64,000 nt of DNA from CAMDPA01 sp964574325 (GCA_964574325.1 CAZNMY010000022.1:1-64000), one strand, 5' to 3'; positions 42,177-51,211 are shown, counted from the stretch's first letter. Notes: generated by a model from the letters alone, not told the origin. Translations and numbers: made by a program.

Positions 42177-43273
42177 GGTCGGGACAGTTGGATGCATGGC
42201 TCTCCCTCCTCCGCCCCTACGGGGCCCCTCCCCCACAGAGGGGGGAGGAGAAACGTGCTCGGAGTGCGCCGTCATCGAAGAACAGGGAAGAGGGAAGCTT
42301 CGCGGTGTTCGCGATCGGCTTGTTGGCTGCTTTCACGACATGCCTTTGTGGAACCGCCAACGCTGCCGATCGCATCCGGATCGCGGCGCAGAAGACGGGG
42401 ACGCTCGCGTGGGAGCTGTCCGTCATCAAGGCTCACGGGCTCGATGCGAAGGCGGGGATCGATCTCGTCATCACGGAACTCGCTGCGCCGGAGGCGGGCA
42501 AAATCGCGCTGAAGGGCGGCTCTGCCGACGTGATCGTGACGGACCTGCTGTGGGTCGCGCGTGAACGGGCGTTGGGCGGCAAACTGAAGTTCTATCCGTA
42601 TGGCGGAACGCTCGGCGCGGTCATGGTGCCTGCCGCTTCCAAGCGCGTTGCGCTCAAAGATCTGGCGGGCGCGAAGATCGGCATCGCGGGCGGGCCGCTC
42701 GACAAGAGCTGGTTGATGCTGTCGGCGTTTGCGGCGGGGCAAAAGCTCGATCTCAAGCGCCAGGCTACTCCCGCCTATGGCGCGCCGCCGCTGCTGTCGG
42801 AGAAGCTCGAGCAAGGCGAACTCGACGCGGTGCTGACGTTCTGGAATTTCGCGGCGCGGCTGGAAGCCAAAGGGTATCGACGTCTGATCGAGATGGCGGA
42901 CGTGCAAGCGGCGCTCGGCGCCAAGGGGCAGGTCGCCATCCTCGGGTTCGGCTTCGACGGCGATTGGGCAGCACGCAACGCCGATGCGCTCGCGCGGTTG
43001 TTCGAGGCGAGCCAACAGGCGAAGAGCGTGCTGGCCAACTCGCCGGCCGAGTGGCAGCGGCTGGCATCGCGGATCGGCACCAGCGATGCAGCGATGCTGG
43101 AGCACTATCGCAAGCGTTATGCCGAAGGGGTCCCGCGGCGGGCCCTCGACGACGAGATCGCGGATGCGCGTGCGCTCTACCGGGTGATGGCTTCGATCGG
43201 CGGCAAGGAACTGGTTGGGCCTGCGCTCGAACTCGATCCTGCGGTCTATTGGCGGCCGGGACGGAGCAAGTGA
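42173..43273 (+). CDS. NitT/TauT-type ABC substrate-binding protein
   Basis: A binding protein of up to 366 residues: RIRIAAQKTGTLAWELSVIKAHGLDAKAGIDL matches the NMT1/SsuA-like start, with GGSADVIVTDLLWVAR and GELDAVLTFWNFAARLEAKG typical of the family. The ATG overlaps the preceding stop (ATGA), supporting that start, yet codons 11-27 read through a GC-rich hairpin repeat (42204-42249). The hydrophobic signal core (FAVFAIGLLAAFTTCLCGTANA) begins only at residue 43. An in-frame GTG at 42305 is an alternative. A permease and ATPase follow directly, completing an importer for an unknown small anion or aromatic compound. Confidence 0.85.
   Translation: MRSGQLDAWLSLLRPYGAPPPQRGEEKRARSAPSSKNREEGSFAVFAIGLLAAFTTCLCGTANAADRIRIAAQKTGTLAWELSVIKAHGLDAKAGIDLVITELAAPEAGKIALKGGSADVIVTDLLWVARERALGGKLKFYPYGGTLGAVMVPAASKRVALKDLAGAKIGIAGGPLDKSWLMLSAFAAGQKLDLKRQATPAYGAPPLLSEKLEQGELDAVLTFWNFAARLEAKGYRRLIEMADVQAALGAKGQVAILGFGFDGDWAARNADALARLFEASQQAKSVLANSPAEWQRLASRIGTSDAAMLEHYRKRYAEGVPRRALDDEIADARALYRVMASIGGKELVGPALELDPAVYWRPGRSK
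42204..42249. repeat. GC-rich dispersed hairpin repeat inside a 5' coding region
   Basis: CTCCTCCGCCCCTACGGGGC is followed by CCCTCCCCCACAGAGGGGGGAGG: two hairpins of the type at 7215-7260. It falls inside the overlapping-start binding-protein gene, before its signal peptide, and is translated in frame as SLLRPYGAPPPQRGEE. Confidence 0.75.
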
Positions 43274-44043
43274 GGTTGCCAGTGATTGGGCAGCGCCGAC
43301 AGGTCGTGCTGAGGCTGGCATCGCTCGTGGCGATCCTCGTGATCTGGGCGGTGGGCTCCCTCGTGGCGGGGCCACGGCTGTTGCCGTCGCCGCTGGCGGT
43401 GCTGGCAACGACTGCGGAGGAAGCGAGCAGCGGCGCCTTGTTTTCCAATATCGCGATCACGCTGGCGCGGGTCGCCGTCGCATTCGGCATCGCGATGCTG
43501 GCCGGCACGGCGCTCGGCATCCTGATGGGGCGCTCCCGGACGGCCGACGATCTGTTCGATCTGCCGCTGATCGTGCTGCTCAACCTGCCCGCGCTGGTGA
43601 TCGTGGTGTTGGCCTATATCTGGGCAGGTTTGACCGAGACGGCGGCGATCCTCGCGGTGGCGATCAACAAGTTTCCGAATACGGCCGTGACGGTGCGCGA
43701 AGGGACGCGGGCGCTGGATCGCGGGCTCGACGAGGTGGCCCAGGTCTACCGGTTCGATCGGGCGAAGCGATTGCGCCATGTCGTGCTGCCGCAGCTTGCG
43801 CCGTTCATCGCGGCGGCGGCGCGGTCGGGGCTTTCGCTGGTGTGGAAAATCGTGCTCGTCGTCGAGCTTCTGGGGCGGCCGAACGGTGTCGGCTTCGAAA
43901 TCGGGACGGCGTTTCAGCTGTTCGATGTAGCGCGCATACTCGCTTATGCGCTGACCTTCGTCGTGGTGATCGTGGCGATCGAATATCTGGCGATGCAGCC
44001 TTTCGAGCGTCGCGTGACGCGGTGGCGGCCCCATGCGGCTTGA
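43270..44043 (+). CDS. NitT/TauT-type ABC permease
   Basis: A 257-residue inner-membrane permease with about six helices and the EAA-loop EVAQVYRFDRAKRLRHVVLPQLAPFIAAA that contacts the ATPase. The start is a GTG overlapping the binding-protein TGA (GTGA). It is the channel of the importer formed with the flanking binding protein and ATPase. Confidence 0.9.
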   Translation: MRLPVIGQRRQVVLRLASLVAILVIWAVGSLVAGPRLLPSPLAVLATTAEEASSGALFSNIAITLARVAVAFGIAMLAGTALGILMGRSRTADDLFDLPLIVLLNLPALVIVVLAYIWAGLTETAAILAVAINKFPNTAVTVREGTRALDRGLDEVAQVYRFDRAKRLRHVVLPQLAPFIAAAARSGLSLVWKIVLVVELLGRPNGVGFEIGTAFQLFDVARILAYALTFVVVIVAIEYLAMQPFERRVTRWRPHAA

Positions 44044-44749
44044 AGCGGAAATCATCTGCAAGGCCGTCCGCGCGGCGAACGGTGCGGAGATCGACGTGCT
44101 GCGCGACATGCGCGTGTCTGTCGAGCAGGGACGTCTCGCGGCGCTGGTGGGGCCTTCCGGCTGCGGCAAGACGACGTTTCTGCGCTGCGTCGCGGGGCTC
44201 GATGTGCACTTCAGCGGGCGGATCTCGAAGCCCGCCGACATGCGGCTCGGCATGGTGTTTCAGGAGCCGAGGCTGCTGCCGTGGCGAACGGTCGAGGAGA
44301 ACATCCGGCTGGCGGCGCCGGAAGCGAGCGATGCCGCACTCGATCAATTGTTCGACGTTCTGCGGCTCGGCGGACATCGACGGCATTATCCGGGAGAATT
44401 GTCGCTCGGGCTTGCGCGACGGGTGGCGCTGGCGCGGGCGTTCGCCGTAGAGCCGAGCGTGCTGTTGATGGACGAGCCGTTCGTGTCGCTCGATGCGCTG
44501 CTGGCGCAGGAATTGCGGCGGGAGTTGTCGGCGTTGCTCGGGCGCAGGCCGGTGACGACGCTGCTCGTTACCCACGATACGATGGAGGCGGCACAGCTTG
44601 CCGACACGGTGTTGCTGTTGTCCGTGCGGCCGGCTCACGTGATCGGACAGATCGATATCGCAAGCCCGAGGGAAAAGCGGTCGACCGCGGAAATCGCGGC
44701 CATCGCCGGTGATCTCGACGGTCGGCTCGGTTCGCCGGGGGATGCGTGA
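44033..44749 (+). CDS. NitT/TauT-type ABC ATP-binding protein
   Basis: A 238-residue ATPase: Walker A GPSGCGKTT near residue 42, Q-loop MVFQEPRLLPWRTVEEN, Walker B SVLLMDEPFVSLDAL, H-loop THDT. The signature motif is LSLGLARR instead of LSGGQ-QR, an altered but in-family form. It overlaps the permease by 11 bases. It energises import of the ligand of the protein at 42173, and could in principle also serve the ABC-2 permease, which has no ATPase of its own nearby. Confidence 0.92.
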   Translation: MRLEAEIICKAVRAANGAEIDVLRDMRVSVEQGRLAALVGPSGCGKTTFLRCVAGLDVHFSGRISKPADMRLGMVFQEPRLLPWRTVEENIRLAAPEASDAALDQLFDVLRLGGHRRHYPGELSLGLARRVALARAFAVEPSVLLMDEPFVSLDALLAQELRRELSALLGRRPVTTLLVTHDTMEAAQLADTVLLLSVRPAHVIGQIDIASPREKRSTAEIAAIAGDLDGRLGSPGDA

Positions 44750-44905
44750 TCGACACGAAGCGTTGAATTCACAATTCCGACATGGGTTCAGCGCGGTAAG
44801 GACGCTATGCGTCGTGTTGATGAAATCTGGCGATCAGGGCTTGCCGAGCGGCGTCCGGTCCCCCACAACCCCGGTACATCTATCGCATTCGGCTGGAGAA
44901 ATCGC

Positions 44906-46318
44906 ATGAGACGCAACCGCAAGGCCAAGATCGTCGCAACGCTGGGCCCGGCAAGCTCGAGCCGCGAGATGATCCGCCGTCTGGCCATCGCCGGGGCCGA
45001 CGTGTTCCGGCTCAACTTCAGCCACGGCACCCACGCCGACCACAAGGAGCGGTTCGACATCATCCGCTCGCTGGAAGCGGAGGTCGGGCGACCCATCGGC
45101 ATTCTGCAGGACCTGCAGGGGCCTAAGATCCGCGTCGGGACGATGAAGAACGGGCCGGTTCAACTCGTCAATGGTTCGACCGTGCGGTTCCAGCTCGGGG
45201 CCGAACCGGGCGATGCCGAGCGCGTGCCGATGCCGCATCCGGAAGTCGTGAAGAACATCATGCCCGGACATGTCGTGATGATCGACGACGGCAAGCTGCG
45301 GCTGGTGTGCACCGGCTGCGGCGACGACTATTTCGATGCGCGGGTCGAGGTCGGCGGCATGTTGAGCGACCGCAAAGGCGTCAACCTGCCCGATACCGAT
45401 CTGCCGATCTCGCCGTTGACCGAGAAGGACCGGCGGGATCTCGAGTTCGGGCTTTCGCTGGGGGTCGACTGGGTCGCGCTGTCGTTCGTGCAGCGCGCGT
45501 CCGACGTGATCGAGGCGCAAGCGCTGATCAAGGGGCGCGCCGCGATCATGGCCAAGATCGAGAAGCCGCAGGCGCTCGACCGGATCGACGAAATCGTGCC
45601 GCTGGTCGACGGCGTGATGGTCGCGCGTGGCGATCTGGGCGTCGAGATTCCGCCGGAGGATGTGCCGGGCCGGCAGAAGGAATTGATCCGCATCTGCCGG
45701 CAGGCGGCCAAGCCGGTGATCGTCGCGACGCAGATGCTGGAGTCGATGATCAAGACGCCGTCGCCGACGCGGGCGGAAGCGTCCGATGTCGCGACCGCAA
45801 TCTACGACAGCGCGGATGCCGTGATGCTGTCGGCGGAATCGGCTTCCGGAGATTTTCCGGTAGAAGCTGTCGCGATGATGGATCGCATCATTTCGCATAC
45901 GGAGGAGCACAAGCTCTATCGCTCGCTGATCGAGGCGATCCAGCCCACGCCCGAGCACAGCACCGCGCACGCGATCGCGGCTGCTGCTGCCGATGTCGCC
46001 GACGCCATCGGGGCTGCGGGAATCGTCGCCTTTACAGGCAGCGGGACGACGTCGATGCGGACTGCGCGCAAGCGGCCGCGGGTGCCAATCCTGTCGCTGT
46101 CGTCCAGCGCAGCAGTGGCGCGGCGCCTCGTGCTGTTGTGGGGGACGCACTCGATTCCGACCGAGGAGATCCACACCTACGACGAGATGGTGGAGAAGGC
46201 GAAGCAGTTGGCTGTGTCGGAGGGGCTCGCCAAGGCGGGCGAGCGCATCGTCATCATAGCCGGTATCCCGTTCGCGACCATCGGCACGACGAACAACATC
46301 CGGGTGGTGCGGATTTAG
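44906..46318 (+). CDS. pyk: Pyruvate kinase
   Basis: A 470-residue glycolytic enzyme converting phosphoenolpyruvate and ADP to pyruvate and ATP in the cytoplasm. KIVATLGPASS, RLNFSHGTH, LQDLQGPKIRVG, IMAKIEKPQALDRID, VMVARGDLGVEIPPEDVPGRQKELI and KPVIVATQMLESMIKTPSPTRAE cover the active site and metal/K+ residues, with the full C-terminal domain to the end. The ATG has a good GGAG ribosome binding site 8 bases upstream; a further 33 open codons upstream are not used. Confidence 0.97.
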   Translation: MRRNRKAKIVATLGPASSSREMIRRLAIAGADVFRLNFSHGTHADHKERFDIIRSLEAEVGRPIGILQDLQGPKIRVGTMKNGPVQLVNGSTVRFQLGAEPGDAERVPMPHPEVVKNIMPGHVVMIDDGKLRLVCTGCGDDYFDARVEVGGMLSDRKGVNLPDTDLPISPLTEKDRRDLEFGLSLGVDWVALSFVQRASDVIEAQALIKGRAAIMAKIEKPQALDRIDEIVPLVDGVMVARGDLGVEIPPEDVPGRQKELIRICRQAAKPVIVATQMLESMIKTPSPTRAEASDVATAIYDSADAVMLSAESASGDFPVEAVAMMDRIISHTEEHKLYRSLIEAIQPTPEHSTAHAIAAAAADVADAIGAAGIVAFTGSGTTSMRTARKRPRVPILSLSSSAAVARRLVLLWGTHSIPTEEIHTYDEMVEKAKQLAVSEGLAKAGERIVIIAGIPFATIGTTNNIRVVRI

Positions 46319-46342
46319 GGTGCGAACCTGACCTGTGTCCGT

Positions 46343-47983
46343 TCACGTCGCCACCGCTGCCGCGTGGGCGACTTCGAGGTTGAGGGCGGCTGCAAGCAGC
46401 GCCTTGGTGTATTCGGTCTGCGGGCGGGAGAAGAGCTCGGCCGCCGGTCCTTCCTCCACCACTTTGCCATTGCGCAGCACGATCACGTGGTTCGACAGCG
46501 CGCGCACGACGCGCAAGTCGTGGCTGATGAACATATAGGCGAGCTGGTGCTTTTTCTGCAGGTCGCGCAGAAGATCGACGATCTGTGCCTGCACGCTCAT
46601 GTCGAGGGCGCTGGTCGGCTCATCCAGCATGACGAGCTTGGGCTGCAGCACCATGGCGCGCGCGATGGCGATGCGCTGGCGCTGTCCGCCGGAGAATTCG
46701 TGCGGGTAGCGGTCCTGCGCGGCTGCGTCGAGGCCTACCTCCTCCAGTGCCTGGCCGACACGCTCGCGGCGTTCGTCCGGGCCCAGTTCGGGCGCGAGGA
46801 TGAGCAATCCCTCTTCGATGATCTGGGTGACGGAAAGGCGCGGAGAGAGTGAGCCGTAGGGATCCTGGAACACGATCTGCATGTCGCGGCGGAGCGGGCG
46901 CATCTGCTTGGCACCCAAACCGTCGATGCGGCGTCCCATGTAGACGATGGGGCCGTCAGACGCGATCAGCCGGAGGATCGCGAGGCCGAGCGTGGTTTTG
47001 CCCGAGCCGGATTCGCCGACCACGCCGAGGGTCTGTCCGGCACGTAGCGTGAGCGAAATGCCGTCGACCGCCTTGATGTGATCGACCGTGCGGCGCAGGA
47101 GGCCGCGCTTGATCGGGAACCAGATCTTCAGGTCCTTCGTCTCCAGCACGACGGGCGCATTGCCATCTTCGGTCGGAGGTTTGCCTTTGGGCTCGGCGTT
47201 GAGCAGATGGCGCGTGTAGGCATGCGAAGGTTCGGTGAAGACCTGCTCGGCTGGACCAGTTTCGACGACTTCGCCCGACTTCATCACGTACACGCGATCG
47301 GCCATCTTCCTCACGATCCCGAGATCGTGGGTGATGAGCAGCATGGCCATGCCGAGCTCGCGCTGCAGACTCTTCAACAGCGCCAGGATCTGCGCCTGGA
47401 TGGTGACGTCGAGGGCGGTCGTCGGCTCGTCGGCGATAAGCAGGTCGGGCTCGTTGGCGAGAGCGAGCGCGATCATCACGCGCTGGCGCTGGCCGCCGGA
47501 AAGCTGGTGGGGATAGGCGGCGAGGCGTTTCTCGGGATCGCGGATGCCGACCTTTGCGAGCAGTTCAAGCGTGCGGACGCGTGCGGTCTTCTCGTCGAGG
47601 CCGCGATGGACGCGCAAAATCTCGCCGACCTGCTTCTCGATCGAGTGCAGCGGATTGAGCGAGGTCATCGGCTCCTGGAAGATGATCGAGATACGGCGGC
47701 CGCGGATCTGCCGCATCTCCTCTTCGCTGGCGGTGAGCAGGTTCTTGCCGGCGAAGTAGATCTCGCCAGACGGGTGGGAGGCGGCGGGGTAGTTCAGCAG
47801 GCGAAGGATCGACAGCGCCGAAACGGTCTTGCCGGAGCCGGACTCGCCGACGAGGGCGACGGTCTCGCCGCGATCGATCGAGAACGAGACGCCTTTCACG
47901 GCATGGGACACAGCCGTGCCCGCCCGGAAGTCGACCGAGAGATTGCGGACGTTGACGAGGGTGGTGGTGGGGGTGGGTTGCAT
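46343..47983 (-). CDS. yejF: YejF-like peptide ABC transporter dual ATPase
   Basis: A 546-residue protein with two fused ABC ATPase domains. Domain 1 has Walker A GESGSGKTV near residue 46 and signature LSGGQRQRV; domain 2 has GESGSGKTT near 327 and FSGGQRQRI, each with DEPT-type Walker B. It drives YejBE import of peptides or microcin-C-like compounds. It begins one base after the VapC-like stop, so a toxin-antitoxin pair separates it from yejE. The start is at MQPTPTTT; 53 upstream codons overlapping vapC are not used. Confidence 0.93.
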   Translation of the reverse strand: MQPTPTTTLVNVRNLSVDFRAGTAVSHAVKGVSFSIDRGETVALVGESGSGKTVSALSILRLLNYPAASHPSGEIYFAGKNLLTASEEEMRQIRGRRISIIFQEPMTSLNPLHSIEKQVGEILRVHRGLDEKTARVRTLELLAKVGIRDPEKRLAAYPHQLSGGQRQRVMIALALANEPDLLIADEPTTALDVTIQAQILALLKSLQRELGMAMLLITHDLGIVRKMADRVYVMKSGEVVETGPAEQVFTEPSHAYTRHLLNAEPKGKPPTEDGNAPVVLETKDLKIWFPIKRGLLRRTVDHIKAVDGISLTLRAGQTLGVVGESGSGKTTLGLAILRLIASDGPIVYMGRRIDGLGAKQMRPLRRDMQIVFQDPYGSLSPRLSVTQIIEEGLLILAPELGPDERRERVGQALEEVGLDAAAQDRYPHEFSGGQRQRIAIARAMVLQPKLVMLDEPTSALDMSVQAQIVDLLRDLQKKHQLAYMFISHDLRVVRALSNHVIVLRNGKVVEEGPAAELFSRPQTEYTKALLAAALNLEVAHAAAVAT

Positions 47984-47984
47984 C

Positions 47985-48428
47985 TCAAGTGACCAGATCT
48001 GACAGGCGCACGATGCGCAGCGAATTCGAACCGCGTATGCCTTCGTCATTCGTGATGAAAGATGTACACCCTGCCAGCATCGCAGTGGCGACGTGAATGG
48101 CATCGAATGCGCGTCCGCCGAGTCGCGCTCTGATATCCGCACTCACCAAAAGGGTTGGACGGTCGATCGGAAGAGTGCGAATCTTGGATGCGGGCTCGAG
48201 CAGCTTCTTGTAGATGTCGACGATCGCTGGCTGGTTGTCGCGTATCGGCTTGACCAGCACCTCGGCCAGGGACAGCTCGCTGGTGACGGCCCGAAACGCG
48301 TCCAGCTCGAGACGTTCGAACAACTCCATCAGTGGCGGCGCAAAGGCTGGATGGCCTTCGACAAGGTAGATGAAGATGTTGGTGTCGAGGTAGATCTGAG
48401 CACCAAGCTCCGGCACCGCGACCATCAT
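47985..48428 (-). CDS. VapC-like PIN-domain toxin
   Basis: A 147-residue PIN-domain ribonuclease-like protein. The acidic catalytic residues are visible: D15 in YLDTNIFIYLVE, the E of SELSLAEVL, D in RAFDAIHVATA and the late D of FITNDEGI. VapC toxins cleave tRNA or rRNA; the adjacent small protein is the antitoxin. Its ATG overlaps the antitoxin stop (ATGA). It ends one base before yejF, so the toxin pair is embedded in the peptide-transport operon. A second ATG at codon 2 is possible. Confidence 0.9.
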   Translation of the reverse strand: MMVAVPELGAQIYLDTNIFIYLVEGHPAFAPPLMELFERLELDAFRAVTSELSLAEVLVKPIRDNQPAIVDIYKKLLEPASKIRTLPIDRPTLLVSADIRARLGGRAFDAIHVATAMLAGCTSFITNDEGIRGSNSLRIVRLSDLVT

Positions 48429-48652
48429 TCATCCCTCAGTTTGCGTATGAAGCTCACCGCCTCCTCTTCTGTGTAACAACCTTTTCCCGCACCAAAAAAC
48501 GACCTGAGTGGCTGGCGATCAGAAGTCTCCTCGGGAGCGTCGCTTTCGACGGTGACGCGGACCAGTTGCCCGCTCTCGATGCCGCGTCGCAATTCATCCG
48601 GCAATTTCTCGACGGGGAAGTGGTCGACTACGATTTTCTTGGTCTCGCCCAT
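48425..48652 (-). CDS. VapB-like antitoxin
   Basis: A 75-residue protein starting at MGETKKIVVDHFPVEKLPDEL, with the C-terminal toxin-binding segment LRSFFGAGKGCYTEEEAVSFIRKLRDE typical of VapB-type partners of PIN toxins. AAAGG stands 9-13 bases before the ATG. The frame is open up to 48802, but the upstream 50 codons lack the pattern of an antitoxin and are probably not translated. It lies 151 bases after the yejE stop and overlaps vapC. Confidence 0.8.
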   Translation of the reverse strand: MGETKKIVVDHFPVEKLPDELRRGIESGQLVRVTVESDAPEETSDRQPLRSFFGAGKGCYTEEEAVSFIRKLRDE

Positions 48653-48803
48653 ATGCGTGGCCTTTAAAGGTCTCGATGCCAGGAGATCGCTCAGAACCTC
48701 CTGATATAGCGATTTGACACCACTGAGACGCTCCCAATGGGCTATCAGCGCGGTCCAGCTCCCGTCCCAATCGCTGCTGTCGGGGAAGGTGCATGTCACC
48801 ACC
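48653..48803 (-). promoter_or_regulatory. yejE-antitoxin spacer, possible toxin-antitoxin promoter
   Basis: The 151 bases between the yejE stop and the antitoxin ATG are the only sizeable gap in the otherwise tight yejE-vapBC-yejF stretch. A TTTAAA-containing palindrome (CCTTTAAAGG, about 48661-48670) lies just before the antitoxin and could be its autoregulatory operator. No confident -35/-10 pair was identified. Confidence 0.35.
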
Positions 48804-50024
48804 TTACCTGAACGTCTTCCTCGGGTCGAATGCGTCGCGGACGGCTTCGCCGATGAAGATCAGCAGCGAGAGGATGACGGCGAGCGAGGCGAAGGCGGTG
48901 AAGCCGAGCCAGATCGCTTGAAGGTTCGCCTTGCCCTGGGCCAGCAGTTCGCCCAGGGACGGCGACCCGGGCGGCAGGCCCAGCCCGAGGAAGTCGAGCG
49001 CGGTCAGTGCGGTGATCGAGGCGGACAGCTTGAAGGGCAGGAACGTCAACGTCGCCACCATCGCGTTCGGCAGCAGGTGCTTGAACATGATCTTCCAGTC
49101 GCTGAGGCCGAGCGCGCGGGCGGCGGTGATGTACTCGAAGTTGCGGCCGCGCAGGAACTCCGCGCGCACGACGCCGACGAGGCTCACCCACTGGAACAGC
49201 AGCAGCACGCCCAGAAGCGTCCAGAAGCCCGGCACCAGCACCGACGAGATGATGATGAGGACGTACAGATAGGGGATCGACGACCAGATCTCCAGGAAGC
49301 GCTGGAAGATGAGGTCGACCCAGCCGCCGAAGTATCCCTGCGCTGCGCCAGCGGTGACGCCGATGGCGGCCGATACGATCGTCAGGATGAGGCCGAACAG
49401 CAGTGACAGGCGCAATCCGTAGAGCACGCGGGCGACGACATCGCGGCCCTGGTCGTCGGTGCCGAGCCAGTTGCGGTTACCGATCGCCTGGAAGCGCTGG
49501 AGCTGATCGGGCGGGGCTTCGCAATAGGCGGCGCGTGTGGCCCAATAGGGCGGCGCGGGGAAGCCGAGGCAGCGGCCTTCGCCGCCTTTGAGCCGCGGAT
49601 AGTCCTTGTTGATCGAGGTGTAGGAGTAGCGGATCGGCGGCCAGAGCATCCAGCCGTTCTGCTCGATCTCGTCCTTGATGACGGGATCCTTGTAGTCGGT
49701 GATGGCGAGGAACCCGCCGAACTTGGCTTCGGGATAGTCGACCAGCACGGGCATCAGGAACTCGCCCTTGTAGCGGGCGAGGACCGGCTTGTCGTTGGCG
49801 ATGAACTCCGAGCACATGCTGACGACGAAGATCGCGATGAACAGCTTGAGCGAGAAATAGCCGCGCTTGTTCGACTTGAAGGCCTGCCAGCGCCGCTGCC
49901 AGATCGGCGAGGCGAGCTTGGCGCGCCACGTCTCGATGGTGCGGCCGAGGGGGCCGGTGGGGCGGGGTGGATCGATCATCCGCTGCGGCGATGGGGGAGC
50001 GGGAATGGCAATGCCGTCGTCCAT
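48804..50024 (-). CDS. yejE: YejE-like peptide ABC permease
   Basis: A 406-residue permease: cytoplasmic start, one early helix (KLFIAIFVVSMCSEF), a large extracytoplasmic loop (about 80-200) containing YSYTSINKDYPRLKGGEGRCLGFP, then five helices with the LGTDDQGRDVVARVLYGLRLSL motif and the EAA-type loop AARALGLSDWKIMFKHLLPNA. This layout is specific to YejE/OppC-type subunits of microcin C/peptide importers. It begins 4 bases after yejB. Confidence 0.94.
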   Translation of the reverse strand: MDDGIAIPAPPSPQRMIDPPRPTGPLGRTIETWRAKLASPIWQRRWQAFKSNKRGYFSLKLFIAIFVVSMCSEFIANDKPVLARYKGEFLMPVLVDYPEAKFGGFLAITDYKDPVIKDEIEQNGWMLWPPIRYSYTSINKDYPRLKGGEGRCLGFPAPPYWATRAAYCEAPPDQLQRFQAIGNRNWLGTDDQGRDVVARVLYGLRLSLLFGLILTIVSAAIGVTAGAAQGYFGGWVDLIFQRFLEIWSSIPYLYVLIIISSVLVPGFWTLLGVLLLFQWVSLVGVVRAEFLRGRNFEYITAARALGLSDWKIMFKHLLPNAMVATLTFLPFKLSASITALTALDFLGLGLPPGSPSLGELLAQGKANLQAIWLGFTAFASLAVILSLLIFIGEAVRDAFDPRKTFR

Positions 50025-50028
50025 CGGG

Positions 50029-51159
50029 TCAGGCCTCCCTGCTCTCGAAGTCGATCCGGGGATCGACGAGGGTGTAGGTGAAGTCCGTCAGCAGATGCAC
50101 GAGGAGGCCGACCAGGGAGAAGATGTAGAGCGTTGCGAAAACCACGGGGTAGTCGCGGTTGATGATCGATTCGAAGCCGAGAAGCCCCAGGCCGTCGAGG
50201 GAGAAGATCGTTTCGATGAGCAGGGAACTGCCGAGAAAAGCGCCGACGAATGCGCCGGGGAAGCCGGCGATCACCAGCAGCATCGCGTTGCGGAAGACGT
50301 GGCCGTAGAGAACCTTGCCTTCGCTGAGACCCTTGGCGCGCGCGGTCAGGACGTACTGCTTGCGGATCTCATCCAGAAACGAGTTCTTCGTGAGGAAGGT
50401 CATCGTCGTGAAAGAGGCCAGCGCCATCGATGTCAGCGGCAGTACGAGATGCCAGAAGTAATCGGCCACGCAGGGTATGCTCGTCGCGCAGCCCATGAAC
50501 GACAGCCCGCTGTAGGCTTCCGAATGCAGGCCACGCGATGGGAACCACTGGACGAACGAGCCGCCGGCGAACAAGACGAGCAGCATGACCGCGACGAGGA
50601 AGCCCGGGATCGCGTAGCCGATGACCAGGAAGCCGCTCGTCCAGACGTCGAAGTCCTCGCCGTCTTTCACGGCCTTGCGGATGCCGAGCGGGATCGAGAT
50701 CAGGTAGGTGATCAGCGTCATCCAGAGGCCCAGAGAGATCGAGACCGGCAGCTTCTCCTGGATCAGGCTGAGCACGCTGACATCGCGGAAGTAGCTCTTG
50801 CCGAAGTCGAACATCAGGTAGTTCTTCATCATCAGCAGGAAGCGCTCGTGCGCGGGCTTGTCGAAGCCGAACTGCTTTTCGAGCTGGCGGATGAACTCGG
50901 GATCGAGGCCCTGCGCGCCGCGATAGGACGAGGAGCCCGCGTCCTGGCTCGCTTGCGAAGCGTTGGGCTGCTGGCCGGCGATGTCCACGCCGCCGCCGCC
51001 GATGCGCGACGTCGCGGCGACGTCGGTGCCGGTGAGCTGTGCGATGACGCGCTCGACGGGGCCGCCGGGCGCGAACTGGATGATCGTGAAGCTGATCAGC
51101 ATGATGCCGAGCAGCGTTGGAATCATCAGAAGAAGTCGCTTTACGAGATAGGCGGCCAT
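50029..51159 (-). CDS. yejB: YejB-like peptide ABC permease
   Basis: A 376-residue OppB/YejB permease with an N-terminal helix (LLLMIPTLLGIMLISFTIIQFAPGGPVERV), a periplasmic insert (about 45-130) containing the YejB-type FIRQLEKQFGFDKPAHERFLLMMKNY and five more helices; TARAKGLSEGKVLYGHVFRNA is the ATPase-contact loop. It lies 52 bases after the second binding-protein gene and forms the channel with YejE. Confidence 0.95.
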   Translation of the reverse strand: MAAYLVKRLLLMIPTLLGIMLISFTIIQFAPGGPVERVIAQLTGTDVAATSRIGGGGVDIAGQQPNASQASQDAGSSSYRGAQGLDPEFIRQLEKQFGFDKPAHERFLLMMKNYLMFDFGKSYFRDVSVLSLIQEKLPVSISLGLWMTLITYLISIPLGIRKAVKDGEDFDVWTSGFLVIGYAIPGFLVAVMLLVLFAGGSFVQWFPSRGLHSEAYSGLSFMGCATSIPCVADYFWHLVLPLTSMALASFTTMTFLTKNSFLDEIRKQYVLTARAKGLSEGKVLYGHVFRNAMLLVIAGFPGAFVGAFLGSSLLIETIFSLDGLGLLGFESIINRDYPVVFATLYIFSLVGLLVHLLTDFTYTLVDPRIDFESREA

Positions 51160-51211
51160 TCCTCTTGCCTTCGCTCACTGGAACCGGCTGGGGGACACCC
51201 TGCCTGTTCGA

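Noticed and set aside
48653..48802. N-terminal 50-codon extension of the VapB-like antitoxin
   Set aside because: No family similarity, and a better ribosome binding site precedes the internal ATG at 48652.
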